Assembly (NCBI RefSeq): GCF_005063415.1
Contig: NZ_SUEG01000002.1
Coordinates: 1-45,306, forward strand
Length of the DNA stretch: 45,306 nucleotides
Origin: Mesorhizobium sp.
GTDB taxonomy: Bacteria > Pseudomonadota > Alphaproteobacteria > Rhizobiales > Rhizobiaceae
Direction of reading: 5' to 3'
Part shown: positions 36,569-44,978 of the stretch, piece after piece
Position numbering within the stretch: position 1 is the stretch's first letter
Layout of the letters: each line of letters starts with the position of its first letter
The notes under the pieces: model-generated
Told to the model about the DNA's origin: nothing
The model's input: only the letters and a program-made list of their open reading frames with translations
The model's database searches: none
Position numbers and translations under genes: made by a program

Positions 36569-37747
36569 TCACACAGATCGTGCGGCACTCACCCAATCGA
36601 GGCGTGCGGCAGGGACAAGGCCGTAATTGTAGAAATTGATGCCGTCGACGCCCGCCGCCAGCGCCGGTTTCACTTTGGCGGCGAGAATGTCGGGGCCTGC
36701 CATTTCCGGATGGAACAGCCGGTAACCGGTCCCAAGGAATTTCTCTGCTCCGAGCCTGGCACGGCCAGTGGCCATCAGATCTGCGACATCGCTGGCCTGC
36801 ATATCGTAGGCGCACAGGATCGCGCCGTCGCAAGCCTGGGCGAGAGCTGCCAGATCGCAGCCGCCCAACCAGCCGTCCTTCAGGTCAATGATGAGGACAC
36901 GTGTGCCCGGATCAGCAACGTCGCGCAGCTCGGCAACCAAGCTGGTCACCGGCTCGAACCGCCACAGCAGAAAGTCGTATAATTCTGGCCAGGGCCGGAA
37001 GGTATCGAAGCTACCGTTCGGAAAGTCCGGAAAACGCGGTGCCGGAACGGCACGATCACAGGTCTCGACGATCCACCCTCTGACCAGTTTGCGCGCCGCC
37101 TGGCCGTCAATGCCGGCATAAGCGGCGCGGGCGAGGCAGGACGGGCAAAAGCACAGCGACAGAAGGAAGTCATCTTCCGCGGTCAGCCCGACACCGTCTT
37201 TCTCGTGATGGTATTCGTGGGCGAAGCTCATGAATGACGGGCTTTCGAGCTCGATCCTGTCCGGCTTGTAAGTGTGCGTAACGTCGGCGACCAGCGCGCG
37301 AACATAGGCGCGCGCATCCGGATGCGAGGGACAAAGGTTGTAATAATTGGGATCGCCGAAGGCATTTCGGGTAACCACCTGCGGATGAAGCATGCCGGCG
37401 CGGGTATTGTGCAGGCATACCGTCCAGCACGAAACACCCAGCCCATTGGCGTCTCGTCTGCGGACGAGCTCGCCAAGCACGTCGCCGCCCTGCGAGATCA
37501 CGTCCGCCACCTTGGGCTGAATTGCGAGGTCGGCCCATCGCGCGGCGGTTGGCTTGAAGTAGATCGTGCCGTCCTCCGGGAAATAGGCTTTGCGGCGCGG
37601 GCTGCGCGGCTGAAGGAAGCGCCCCGCATGATACGAGGCAGCAAGGCTGATCATGTTGAGCCCGGCGCGTTCGACCAGATCGCGTTCGACCATCTCGAAG
37701 CCCAGATCCTGAACATCCCAGGGGTAGGTCCACATGGAAAGCTGCAT
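36569..37747 (-). CDS. uncharacterised TIM-barrel protein, possible glycoside hydrolase-like
   Basis: 392 residues, cytoplasmic (no signal peptide), function not recognised. Features resemble uncharacterised bacterial glycosyl-hydrolase-like barrels: a barrel start LSMWTYPWDVQDLG, a NLCPSHPDARAYVRALV segment (about 137-153), RIELESPSFMSF (about 165), and a cysteine motif CFCPSCLARAAYAGID (about 194-209). Later strands read RVLIIDLKDGW, DGAILCAYDM and GVDGINFYNYG. Glutamate E168 or nearby acids could be catalytic. It is the last gene of the minus-strand catabolic unit, and TGAGGAT precedes the ATG. A sugar-binding or sugar-cleaving role is inference from fold and context. Confidence 0.7.
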   Translation of the reverse strand: MQLSMWTYPWDVQDLGFEMVERDLVERAGLNMISLAASYHAGRFLQPRSPRRKAYFPEDGTIYFKPTAARWADLAIQPKVADVISQGGDVLGELVRRRDANGLGVSCWTVCLHNTRAGMLHPQVVTRNAFGDPNYYNLCPSHPDARAYVRALVADVTHTYKPDRIELESPSFMSFAHEYHHEKDGVGLTAEDDFLLSLCFCPSCLARAAYAGIDGQAARKLVRGWIVETCDRAVPAPRFPDFPNGSFDTFRPWPELYDFLLWRFEPVTSLVAELRDVADPGTRVLIIDLKDGWLGGCDLAALAQACDGAILCAYDMQASDVADLMATGRARLGAEKFLGTGYRLFHPEMAGPDILAAKVKPALAAGVDGINFYNYGLVPAARLDWVSAARSV

Positions 37748-37803
37748 AAGATATCCTCAGTTCTCCAGAGTGACGCAGCAGGCAGACGCCGTGCGGTTTC
37801 CCT

Positions 37804-38814
37804 TTAGGCTTCTACGGGTTCGGCGACTTGCATGAGGCAGTCTCCTGCCTCGCACATTGTATGCAGCCGCCGCGAAAGCACGATGCCGTTTTCGACGAAA
37901 TGCAAGGCTTCCTCGGCAAGATCGAGCCTTTCGAGATCGTGATACCAGCCAGCCAATTGTCCGGCGTTCACGCTGTCGCCAACCCTCACGGCGGGTTCAA
38001 ACCAGCCGCGGCGGGTGGCGTAGAGGCCTTGGCTATGCCGCGAAAGCGAAAGCAGTCGCGTCGGCATCGAATGCATTGGCTCCGCGCCAACAACTGGCCC
38101 GTCGACCAGGCCTAGCGCAATCAGCAGATTGTCGATCGCGCGAGCGGTGATCGCCATCGTGTCGACCGTGGCGGTGCCGCCGCCCCCGAACTCACCGCTG
38201 ACGCCGATGGCGCCGGCACGGCGCGCTGCGCCCATGGAGGTCGGCGAGGCCTGGCCATTGTCGGCCACGAACCCATAGGGCATGCAGAGCGCCCGCATCA
38301 GCTCCACGCCGCGCCTGTGGCGCTCGGGATCGGCATTGCGCTCGACGAGTGCAGTCGTCAGATGTTCCATCGAAGTGCCCCCCGAATGGATGTCGAAGAC
38401 AATGTCGTGTCGGGGGAACAGGTCTGTCTCGAGAAAGTTGGCGAGCCGGCTTGTCGGCGTGCCCGACGGATCTCCGGGAAAGGCGCGATTGAGATTGCCG
38501 CCATCGAGCGGCGAGCAGCGTTTGGCGGCCATCACCGCCGGCACATTGGCCATCGGCAGGATGGTGACGCGGCCCCTGACGCGCGCTGGATCGAGCCGGC
38601 GGACCAGCTTCGCCAAGGACAGCTCGCCTTCATATTCATCGCCGTGATTGCCGGCCATAAGAAGCAGCGACGGACCCTCACCGTTGCGAATGAGGCAGAT
38701 CGGGACCTTGATTTGGAAATATGGCGAACGGTCTATCGAGAACGGGATGCTCAGATGGCTGAGCGTCTTGCCGTCCCGATCGAAATCGAGGGAATGGCTG
38801 ATGCCGGTGTGCAT
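37804..38814 (-). CDS. zinc-dependent deacylase, AstE/AspA (DoeB-like) family
   Basis: A 336-residue M14-like carboxypeptidase-fold enzyme of the succinylglutamate desuccinylase/aspartoacylase group. Zinc ligands are H57 and E60 in AGNHGDEYEGE and H143 in FDIHSGG; the substrate-binding LDGGNLNRAFPGD (about 103-115) and the catalytic glutamate E208 in GEFGGGG are present. Relatives hydrolyse N-acyl amino acids; DoeB removes acetyl from N-alpha-acetyl-diaminobutyrate in ectoine breakdown. No other ectoine gene (doeA, eutB or eutC) is here, so the substrate is probably different. It starts 9 nt after the RidA gene's stop. Confidence 0.82.
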   Translation of the reverse strand: MHTGISHSLDFDRDGKTLSHLSIPFSIDRSPYFQIKVPICLIRNGEGPSLLLMAGNHGDEYEGELSLAKLVRRLDPARVRGRVTILPMANVPAVMAAKRCSPLDGGNLNRAFPGDPSGTPTSRLANFLETDLFPRHDIVFDIHSGGTSMEHLTTALVERNADPERHRRGVELMRALCMPYGFVADNGQASPTSMGAARRAGAIGVSGEFGGGGTATVDTMAITARAIDNLLIALGLVDGPVVGAEPMHSMPTRLLSLSRHSQGLYATRRGWFEPAVRVGDSVNAGQLAGWYHDLERLDLAEEALHFVENGIVLSRRLHTMCEAGDCLMQVAEPVEA

Positions 38815-38823
38815 GGCGGTGGT

Positions 38824-39168
38824 TCACACAGCCGCGACGGCGGTGACCTCAATGCGGAGGTCAGGATCAGCGAGACGCGCCTCGACGCAGGCACGCGCCG
38901 GCAAACGGGCGGAATCCACCCAGGCATCGTAGATACTGTTCATGGCGTCGAAATCGCCAATCTGCGGCAGGAAGATGTTGACCGCCACGAGCTTCGACTT
39001 GCTGCTGCCTGCCTCGACCAGGAGCGCCTCGACCTTGGAGAGTACCTCGCTCGTCTGACCCTCGATGCCGGCCTTGCGATCCTCTGCGACCTGGCCCGCT
39101 ATGTGCACGAGGCCGCCATAGACGACCGCCTGCGACATGCGGGAGCCGGACTGGAAGTACTTGATCAT
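38824..39168 (-). CDS. RidA-family enamine/imine deaminase
   Basis: 114 residues of the YjgF/YER057c/UK114 family. The catalytic-site arginine (R92 in LPARACVEARL) and glutamate (E107 in RIEVTAV) that correspond to R105 and E120 of E. coli RidA are both kept. RidA proteins hydrolyse reactive enamines and imines released by PLP dehydratases. The gene lies 44 bp after a PLP dehydratase-type gene, which fits that role directly. AAAGGA precedes the ATG. Confidence 0.88.
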   Translation of the reverse strand: MIKYFQSGSRMSQAVVYGGLVHIAGQVAEDRKAGIEGQTSEVLSKVEALLVEAGSSKSKLVAVNIFLPQIGDFDAMNSIYDAWVDSARLPARACVEARLADPDLRIEVTAVAAV

Positions 39169-39212
39169 ATCAGATCCTTTCGAGGTTCTCTTTTTGGAAA
39201 TCGCGACGATGG

Positions 39213-40532
39213 TCAGCCGAAATAGGTGGGAAAAGCGTGGCTGACATACCCGGCCGCGTCGACGCCGAAGATCACGCGATAGCGATCGAGGCAGGTGCAG
39301 GGATGGGAGATGCCGAATTCAACGGTGTCGCCGACGGCAATGTCGTCGCCCGACGCAATTGATAGGAAGGCGTGCTGGTCGTTGAGCTTGAAGACCTCGG
39401 CACGCGCTATCGGCAGCTGCTTGCCGGCACGAAAGATGGTCAGGACAATTGGAAAGCCCTGGTCGAACGACACGTCGCGCATGCCCATCCCGCAGATCGC
39501 AAGGGCGGGCTCCGGCCGCGACAGTACCTCGGCCCACAGGCGCAAAGCCGGACGGAACGAATTTCGTGCGGACGCATTGAAGCCGTCGACTGCAAAGCCC
39601 TCGCGGGCATCGAGTGCGCCGAGCGAGCGGTCGTAGACGCCATGGTCGTGGAAGAAGATGGCGCCGCTGCGCAGCACCAGAGTCGCGCTGCCGTCCCTGG
39701 AAACGAGAGGCGAAAGCGCTGCCACCACTTTGTCGAAGTATACCGAGCCGCCTGCCGTGACGATCAGCGGGGTGTCGCCGCCGACGCGGGCGCGGAGCCG
39801 CAGGAACATGTCGGCTGTCATTGTCAGCAGGGCGGATATCGCCTCATCCGTGCCGCCAGGATCGGGCTGCGCCGCGGCACCTTCATAGGTTGCGACGCCG
39901 GCGATCAGCAGCCGGCCGCCGGCTGCTATAATCGCGTCGGCAATCGCCTCGGCTTCGCCGGTGGTCCGGGCGCCTGCCCTCCCCGCTCCAAGTTCGACGA
40001 GCACGCGCAATGGCGGCAGCGTCGCATTGGCCCGCCAGGCTTCGGCAAGCGCATTCACGGCGGCGATCGAATCGGCGAAAACGTAGAACTCGGCGCTTGG
40101 CCAGGCGCTGACAAGAACCGCAAGCCGGTTCGCACCACCTGGTCCGCCGACCTCATTGGCAATGATCAGCCGAGAGACTCCGGCTCGGAGCATCACCGTG
40201 GCCTGCCTTATGTCGGCGACGGTCGTGCCCCATGCTCCGGCCTCGATCAGCGACCGGGCAAGATCAGGCGCCATCGGGGTCTTGGCATGCGGGGCGATCA
40301 GGGCGCCCTGTTCTCGCGCATAGCGCAGGAACAGGTCACGATTGGCGATGAAGGCCTCCTCGTCGACGGTCAACACCGGCAACGACATACGCCCATGCGC
40401 TGGATGCCAGCGCTCAGATGCGACAAGGCTGCTGTCCAAGCCGAGGGTGCCAGGCGGCACGCCGCGGATACGGTCATCGAGGAGGAAATTTTCTCGAGTC
40501 GCCAGCGACAGTACGGGTGAGCTTTCGGTCAT
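39213..40532 (-). CDS. PLP enzyme of the D-serine dehydratase / D-threonine aldolase family
   Basis: A 439-residue fold-type III (alanine-racemase-like) PLP enzyme. The PLP lysine is K84 in IAPHAKTPMAPDLA. The C-terminal beta domain holds a histidine-cysteine pair in SHPCTCLDRYR (about 409-419), matching the zinc site of eukaryotic-type D-serine dehydratase (DSD1). The length, longer than the usual 370-390, and the N-terminal extension of about 45 residues fit the 'amino acid deaminase' branch. Expected chemistry is dehydration or retro-aldol cleavage of a beta-hydroxy D-amino acid. It is the first gene of the minus unit with RidA, deacylase and barrel protein. The ribosome site is weak. Confidence 0.85.
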   Translation of the reverse strand: MTESSPVLSLATRENFLLDDRIRGVPPGTLGLDSSLVASERWHPAHGRMSLPVLTVDEEAFIANRDLFLRYAREQGALIAPHAKTPMAPDLARSLIEAGAWGTTVADIRQATVMLRAGVSRLIIANEVGGPGGANRLAVLVSAWPSAEFYVFADSIAAVNALAEAWRANATLPPLRVLVELGAGRAGARTTGEAEAIADAIIAAGGRLLIAGVATYEGAAAQPDPGGTDEAISALLTMTADMFLRLRARVGGDTPLIVTAGGSVYFDKVVAALSPLVSRDGSATLVLRSGAIFFHDHGVYDRSLGALDAREGFAVDGFNASARNSFRPALRLWAEVLSRPEPALAICGMGMRDVSFDQGFPIVLTIFRAGKQLPIARAEVFKLNDQHAFLSIASGDDIAVGDTVEFGISHPCTCLDRYRVIFGVDAAGYVSHAFPTYFG

Positions 40533-40606
40533 CCGATGCTAGTCCTTCCTTCACAGGATGAAGTCCGGATCGATTTCCGATTCCGGCCACACCATGAGAG
40601 AGATGC

Positions 40607-41548
40607 GTGCCAACACCTTACCGCGGACCGATCATCGATGCCCACCATCATCTTTGGGATCTCGGCCTCAGCCGGCACCCCTGGCTCGCCACAACGGCTG
40701 GCGAACGCGGCGGTCTGGGGGAGCTTGGCCCGTTGCGGCGAAACTACCTTCCTGAAGATTATTTGCGCGACGCCGGCCGGCACAATGTCGTCGCAACGGT
40801 CCATGTCGAAGCCGGCTGGACCGGGGATGACTGCGTCGGCGAAACGCGGTGGCTTGAAACGCTCGACAAGTCGCGCGGCGTGGCCGCCCGTTATGTCGTT
40901 CACATACCGCTGGCGAGCCGCCAAGCGCCGGCGCTGGTCGAGGCGCAGGCGGCATTCGACCGTGTCGTCGGTGTGCGCGACATACTGAGCTGGGATCCGG
41001 ATCCTGCCCGCCGTTTTGCTGCCCGTGACGGCATCATGGACGATCAGGCCTGGCGTGCCGGCCTGTCCCTGCTTGGGCGCCACCGGCTGGTTTTCGACCT
41101 GATGGTGTTTCCGCGCCAGCTCGCCGGTGCGGCGCGCCTCGCAGCGGCCTTTCCGGACCAGCTCTTTGTTCTCAACCACTGCGGCAGCCCGATCGATCGC
41201 GATGCGTACGGGATGCGGGTGTGGCGCGAAGGGCTGCGGCTTTTGTCGGAGTGCGACAACGCTGCCATCAAGATATCGGATCTGGTCGCCTATGATCATG
41301 ACTGGACACTCGACAGCCTGAAGCCGGTTGTCATGCATTGCATCGACTGTTTCGGTACGCAGCGCGCGATGTTCGGCAGTGACTTCCCAGTCGCCGGCCT
41401 GCATGCGTCGTTCGATGCAGTATATGACAGCTTCAAAGCCATTGCAGGAGAGCTTTCCGCGGACGAGCAAACGGCGCTGTTCTTCGGCAACGCAAGGCGT
41501 ATCTACCGGCTGCACGATATTTCATCGGCGGGCCTGCTCCCTGCCTGA
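40607..41548 (+). CDS. amidohydrolase-2 family lactonase-like hydrolase
   Basis: A 313-residue metal-dependent TIM-barrel hydrolase of the group containing L-fuconolactonase, L-rhamnonolactonase and 2-pyrone-4,6-dicarboxylate hydrolase. Conserved points: IDAHHHLWD (residues 10-18), VHVEAGW (about 65), FVLNHCGSP (about 190), IKISDL and MFGSDFPV (about 260) with the late aspartate. The start is a GTG preceded by GAGAGAG. It is divergent from the PLP enzyme gene across only 74 bp, and its last 27 bp overlap the convergent permease gene. Likely to open a lactone or similar ring in the pathway served by the neighbouring importer. Confidence 0.85.
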   Translation: MPTPYRGPIIDAHHHLWDLGLSRHPWLATTAGERGGLGELGPLRRNYLPEDYLRDAGRHNVVATVHVEAGWTGDDCVGETRWLETLDKSRGVAARYVVHIPLASRQAPALVEAQAAFDRVVGVRDILSWDPDPARRFAARDGIMDDQAWRAGLSLLGRHRLVFDLMVFPRQLAGAARLAAAFPDQLFVLNHCGSPIDRDAYGMRVWREGLRLLSECDNAAIKISDLVAYDHDWTLDSLKPVVMHCIDCFGTQRAMFGSDFPVAGLHASFDAVYDSFKAIAGELSADEQTALFFGNARRIYRLHDISSAGLLPA

Positions 41549-42493
41549 GAGAAGCAGCAGCCCCAGAATCAGCGATCCGAACAGGATACTGCGCCAGCCG
41601 GGCGATGCGTTGACGACGGTGATCAGCGCCGTGATCGTGACCAGCAGGATGGCGCCGGGGATAGTACCGGCATAGGTGCCGAGCCCGCCCAGTATCGAGG
41701 TGCCGCCGAGCACCACGGCGGCAATCGAGGCGAGGAGATAGGGATCTCCGATCCCGACATAGCCTTGGCCGTTCATGCCGAGGACCAACATACCGGCAAG
41801 TCCCGAACAGAAGCCGCTGATGCCGTAGACCGCGAGCGTGGTCGAGGCGACGGAAACTCCGGACAGCGCCGCGGCAAGCGGATTGGCGCCCATCGCGAAA
41901 ATCCGGGCACCGAGGGATGTCGCATGCATCGTGGTCAGAACGATCACGGAAATGGCCACCCACAAAAGCACGCCTGCCGGAATACCGGCTGGCCGCGCAT
42001 TGCCGAGCCAGCGGACCAGCGGGTTCTCGGCGGTCACGGCGCTGCCGCCGGCGATGATGATCAGGAGGCCCTGCAGGAATGTCGCCATCGCCAGTGTCAT
42101 GATCATTGGATGAACGCGCAACAGCGCCACGCCCAGCCCGTTTACGAGACCTATCGCGGTCGTCAACGCAAGCACTGCAAGAACGGCTGTGAGCCCGGTC
42201 GGATCCGCCTGCAATGAGAGCAGCGGGAGGCTGACGGCACTGACCGTGACGATCGCCGCGACGGAAAGGTCGATGCCGCCGGCAATCACCACGAAGGTCT
42301 GGCCCGCCGCGACCAGGCCGATCACCGCGCCCAACTCGACCAAATAGCGCAAATGACCATAAGCGCCGAAGCCACGTGAAGCGAAGCTCGCCGCGATCCA
42401 CACCGCGGCAACGATAGCGACCGTGAGGAAGGGCCGGCTGCGCAGGATCGTCAACGCCCGCCTGCCGCGCGCGCTCTCTTTCCGTGCTGTCAT
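41522..42493 (-). CDS. sugar ABC transporter permease (RbsC type), second subunit
   Basis: A 323-residue CUT2 permease with eight to ten spans. Family motifs FVVIAGGIDLSVAAIVTVSA (about 66-85) and VLGGTSILGGLGTYAGTIPGA (about 260-280) are clear. The start ATG at 42493 overlaps the stop of the first permease by 4 nt (ATGA); the longer open frame to 42775 lies in that gene. It forms a heteromeric channel with the first permease, as in two-permease CUT2 systems. Confidence 0.88.
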   Translation of the reverse strand: MTARKESARGRRALTILRSRPFLTVAIVAAVWIAASFASRGFGAYGHLRYLVELGAVIGLVAAGQTFVVIAGGIDLSVAAIVTVSAVSLPLLSLQADPTGLTAVLAVLALTTAIGLVNGLGVALLRVHPMIMTLAMATFLQGLLIIIAGGSAVTAENPLVRWLGNARPAGIPAGVLLWVAISVIVLTTMHATSLGARIFAMGANPLAAALSGVSVASTTLAVYGISGFCSGLAGMLVLGMNGQGYVGIGDPYLLASIAAVVLGGTSILGGLGTYAGTIPGAILLVTITALITVVNASPGWRSILFGSLILGLLLLSGREQARR

Positions 42494-43455
42494 TGCTGCA
42501 CCTTGCGGAATTGCGGAATGGCGACCGCCCCGATGATGATGAGGCCTTGGGCGACATACTGAGCAACTGGCGTGAAGCCGAGGAAGAACATGACACTGAT
42601 CATCAGGCTGAGCAGCAGGCTGCCGGCAAGCGCACCGCGCATCGTGCCTTGGCCGCCGAGGAAGCCGATTCCGCCGAGCACCGCGGCGGCAATGGAATTC
42701 AGCGTGAAGGCCGAGCCTATGACCGGATCGCCCGAACCCGTTTGCGCGGCGACGAACAGGCCGGCGCCTGTGCAAAGCAGACCGCTGATCGCATAGGCCG
42801 CGATCCGCGCGCCATCGACCGGCACGCCGGAGCGATAGGCGCCGACCGGATTCTCACCGGCGGCATAGAGGCTCAACCCAAGCGGCGTGGCGAGATAGAG
42901 TTTCCACAAAAGCACGACGAGCACCAACAACACGAATGCCGCCGGCGTGTTGCCGGCAAGCAGGTCCGACAGCCACTCCGGAATGGCGCCGCCCGGCCTC
43001 GGCAGGATGAGCAACGCAGCACCGCCGATGATGAAGGAGCCGGCGAGCGTCACCACGATGGCCGGCAACCGAAGCTTCACGACGATGAACCCCGTCGCGG
43101 CACCGATGCCGACACCGGTCAGCGCCACTGCGGCGGTACCGCCGGCAACGCCCAGCGGCCCGATCATCGTCGTCGCGGCGATTACCGCGCCGAGACTGAC
43201 CAGTGCGCCGATCGCCAAGCTGATGCCGCCCGTGAGCATGAGGATCGCCTGGGCCATCGCGACCAGCGCCAGCGGAAACCAGCTCTGGGTGAATTTGGCG
43301 AAGCCGGACGCCGTCAAGAGGCCGGGGAACAACACGCCGTAGGCAACGAGGAACGCCAGAACCACGGCGAACAGGCTGCGCACGCCAACATTTCGGCGCA
43401 GCTGAACCGGCCAGTAGAGGGCGCCGGCTTGGCTTGAGGATACAACCGTGCTCAT
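42490..43455 (-). CDS. sugar ABC transporter permease (RbsC type), first subunit
   Basis: A 321-residue CUT2 permease. Motifs ILMLTGGISLAIGALVSLGA (about 69-88), where the usual GIDLS is changed to GISLA, and AAAVLGGIGFLGGQGTMRGALAG (about 258-280) place it in the family. The GISLA change is also seen in one partner of other two-permease systems. The start ATG at 43455 overlaps the ATPase stop by 4 nt. It pairs with the next gene. Confidence 0.87.
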   Translation of the reverse strand: MSTVVSSSQAGALYWPVQLRRNVGVRSLFAVVLAFLVAYGVLFPGLLTASGFAKFTQSWFPLALVAMAQAILMLTGGISLAIGALVSLGAVIAATTMIGPLGVAGGTAAVALTGVGIGAATGFIVVKLRLPAIVVTLAGSFIIGGAALLILPRPGGAIPEWLSDLLAGNTPAAFVLLVLVVLLWKLYLATPLGLSLYAAGENPVGAYRSGVPVDGARIAAYAISGLLCTGAGLFVAAQTGSGDPVIGSAFTLNSIAAAVLGGIGFLGGQGTMRGALAGSLLLSLMISVMFFLGFTPVAQYVAQGLIIIGAVAIPQFRKVQQ

Positions 43456-44969
43456 GCCGCAACTTTCTGCTGTTCGGCGCCCATTGCGGCGGAGACGATG
43501 GCTTCCTCGCTCAGTGCCTCGCGCTCGAGCATGGCCTTGATGCGGCCTTCGCGGACCACGGCGACGCGGTCGCAAAGGTGCACCAGTTCGGGTGTGTCGG
43601 AACTGAGCAGGACGATCGCCTTGCCGGCGGCAGCGAGATTGCGAAGCATCATGTAGATCTCACGCTTGGTCTCGACATCGACGCCGCGCGTCGGGTCGTT
43701 GAGGAGAAGCACAAGCGGATCGTGTGGCATCCATTTCGCCAGCGCGACCTTCTGCTGGTTGCCACCTGAGAGTGCCTGCGCCGGGCGGTCGAGATCGCCC
43801 TTGATGGCAAGCTGGGCGGCGAGTCCCCTCGCCATATCGCGCTCGGCACGCCGGCTGCGCAGCTTCAACGCCGGCAGCCTTGCGAAGGCTGGTAGCATCA
43901 TGTTGGTGATGATGGGATGGATCAGGTGCAGGCCTTCGCGCTTGCGGTCGGCCGGGACATAGGCGAGGCCGAGCGCATTGGCGCTCGGCACGCCGCCCGG
44001 CAAACCCGAAGCACCGTTTACGGTCGCGGATGCCGTCCTAGCCGGGATCGCGCCGTAGAGGCCAAGCAGCAGATCTTCCTGCCCCTGCCCGACCAGGCCG
44101 CCGATCCCAAGCACCTCGCCCGTCCTGATGTCGAGATCGACGTCGCGCATCAGGCCGGCCGAAAAATTACGAACCGAGATGGCGCTGGCTGGCGATGGTG
44201 AAGGCCGCCATCGTGGAAAGAGATCGCCGGGGTCGCGGCCGACCATCAGCCGCACCAGCCCGGCGGCATCAGTTTCTTCCAGCGACTGGTCCGCCGTGCA
44301 GGCGCCGTCCTTCAGTACGGTGACATGCTGGCACAGCGTCATCACTTCGTTCAGCCGGTGTGAGATGTAGAGAATGGCGATGCCCTCGGCCCGAAGCCTT
44401 TCCAGCAGGTCCGTGAGGGTTTTTGTCTCGGTTGCCGATAGCGATGAGGTGGGTTCGTCGAGAATGAGCACGCGCGGCCGCCGGTAAAGCGCCTTGGCGA
44501 TCTCCACCATCTGACGGCGGCCGAGTGACAGATGCCCCACCGGCGTCGACAGCGGTTCGCGAAGGCCGACAAGATCGCATGCGGCCCTGGCCCGTGCGGC
44601 GAGTTCGGTATAATCGACCAAGCCGAATCTCTTGGGATAGGCGCCGAGCCCGATATTTTCGGCGATCGAGAGACTGGCCGTCAGGCTGAGTTCCTGTTGG
44701 ACAACGGCGATGCCGGCGTGCCGCGCATGAGCGGGGCTCATGCGCGATACCGGACGTCCATCAACCTCGATCGCCCCGCCGTCCGGGCGCAGGGCGCCGG
44801 ACAAAAGGTTGATCAGCGTCGACTTCCCCGCGCCGTTCTCGCCGAGCAGCGCATGCACGCGGCCCGGCTGCAGAGCGATGGAAACGTTGCGCAGGACGGG
44901 GTTGCCGAAGAAGGACTTCGACACCCCCCGCGCGGCGAGAAGCGTAGCCGTGGTTGTCAATGCTACCAC
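43452..44969 (-). CDS. sugar ABC transporter ATP-binding protein (RbsA type, two domains)
   Basis: A 505-residue double ATPase. Domain 1: Walker A GENGAGKST (about 42-50), signature LSLGRRQMVEIAKAL (LSGGQ changed to LSLGR), Walker B VLILDEPTSSLS. Domain 2 has the degenerate P-loop GGLVGQGQEDLLLG normal for this class, signature LSGGNQQKVALAKW, and Walker B VLLLNDPTRGVD, where the usual catalytic glutamate (DEP) is aspartate (NDP), as in other RbsA second domains. The start is either a GTG at 44969 or a TTG at 44960; AAGGG lies just upstream. It follows the binding-protein gene by 9 bp. Confidence 0.88.
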   Translation of the reverse strand: MVALTTTATLLAARGVSKSFFGNPVLRNVSIALQPGRVHALLGENGAGKSTLINLLSGALRPDGGAIEVDGRPVSRMSPAHARHAGIAVVQQELSLTASLSIAENIGLGAYPKRFGLVDYTELAARARAACDLVGLREPLSTPVGHLSLGRRQMVEIAKALYRRPRVLILDEPTSSLSATETKTLTDLLERLRAEGIAILYISHRLNEVMTLCQHVTVLKDGACTADQSLEETDAAGLVRLMVGRDPGDLFPRWRPSPSPASAISVRNFSAGLMRDVDLDIRTGEVLGIGGLVGQGQEDLLLGLYGAIPARTASATVNGASGLPGGVPSANALGLAYVPADRKREGLHLIHPIITNMMLPAFARLPALKLRSRRAERDMARGLAAQLAIKGDLDRPAQALSGGNQQKVALAKWMPHDPLVLLLNDPTRGVDVETKREIYMMLRNLAAAGKAIVLLSSDTPELVHLCDRVAVVREGRIKAMLEREALSEEAIVSAAMGAEQQKVAA

Positions 44970-44978
44970 CCTTCAGGC

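Noticed and set aside
36569..39168. Ectoine degradation operon, suggested by the DoeB-like deacylase
   Set aside because: No doeA, eutB/eutC, asnC-type regulator or ectoine-binding protein accompanies it, and the importer is of sugar type.
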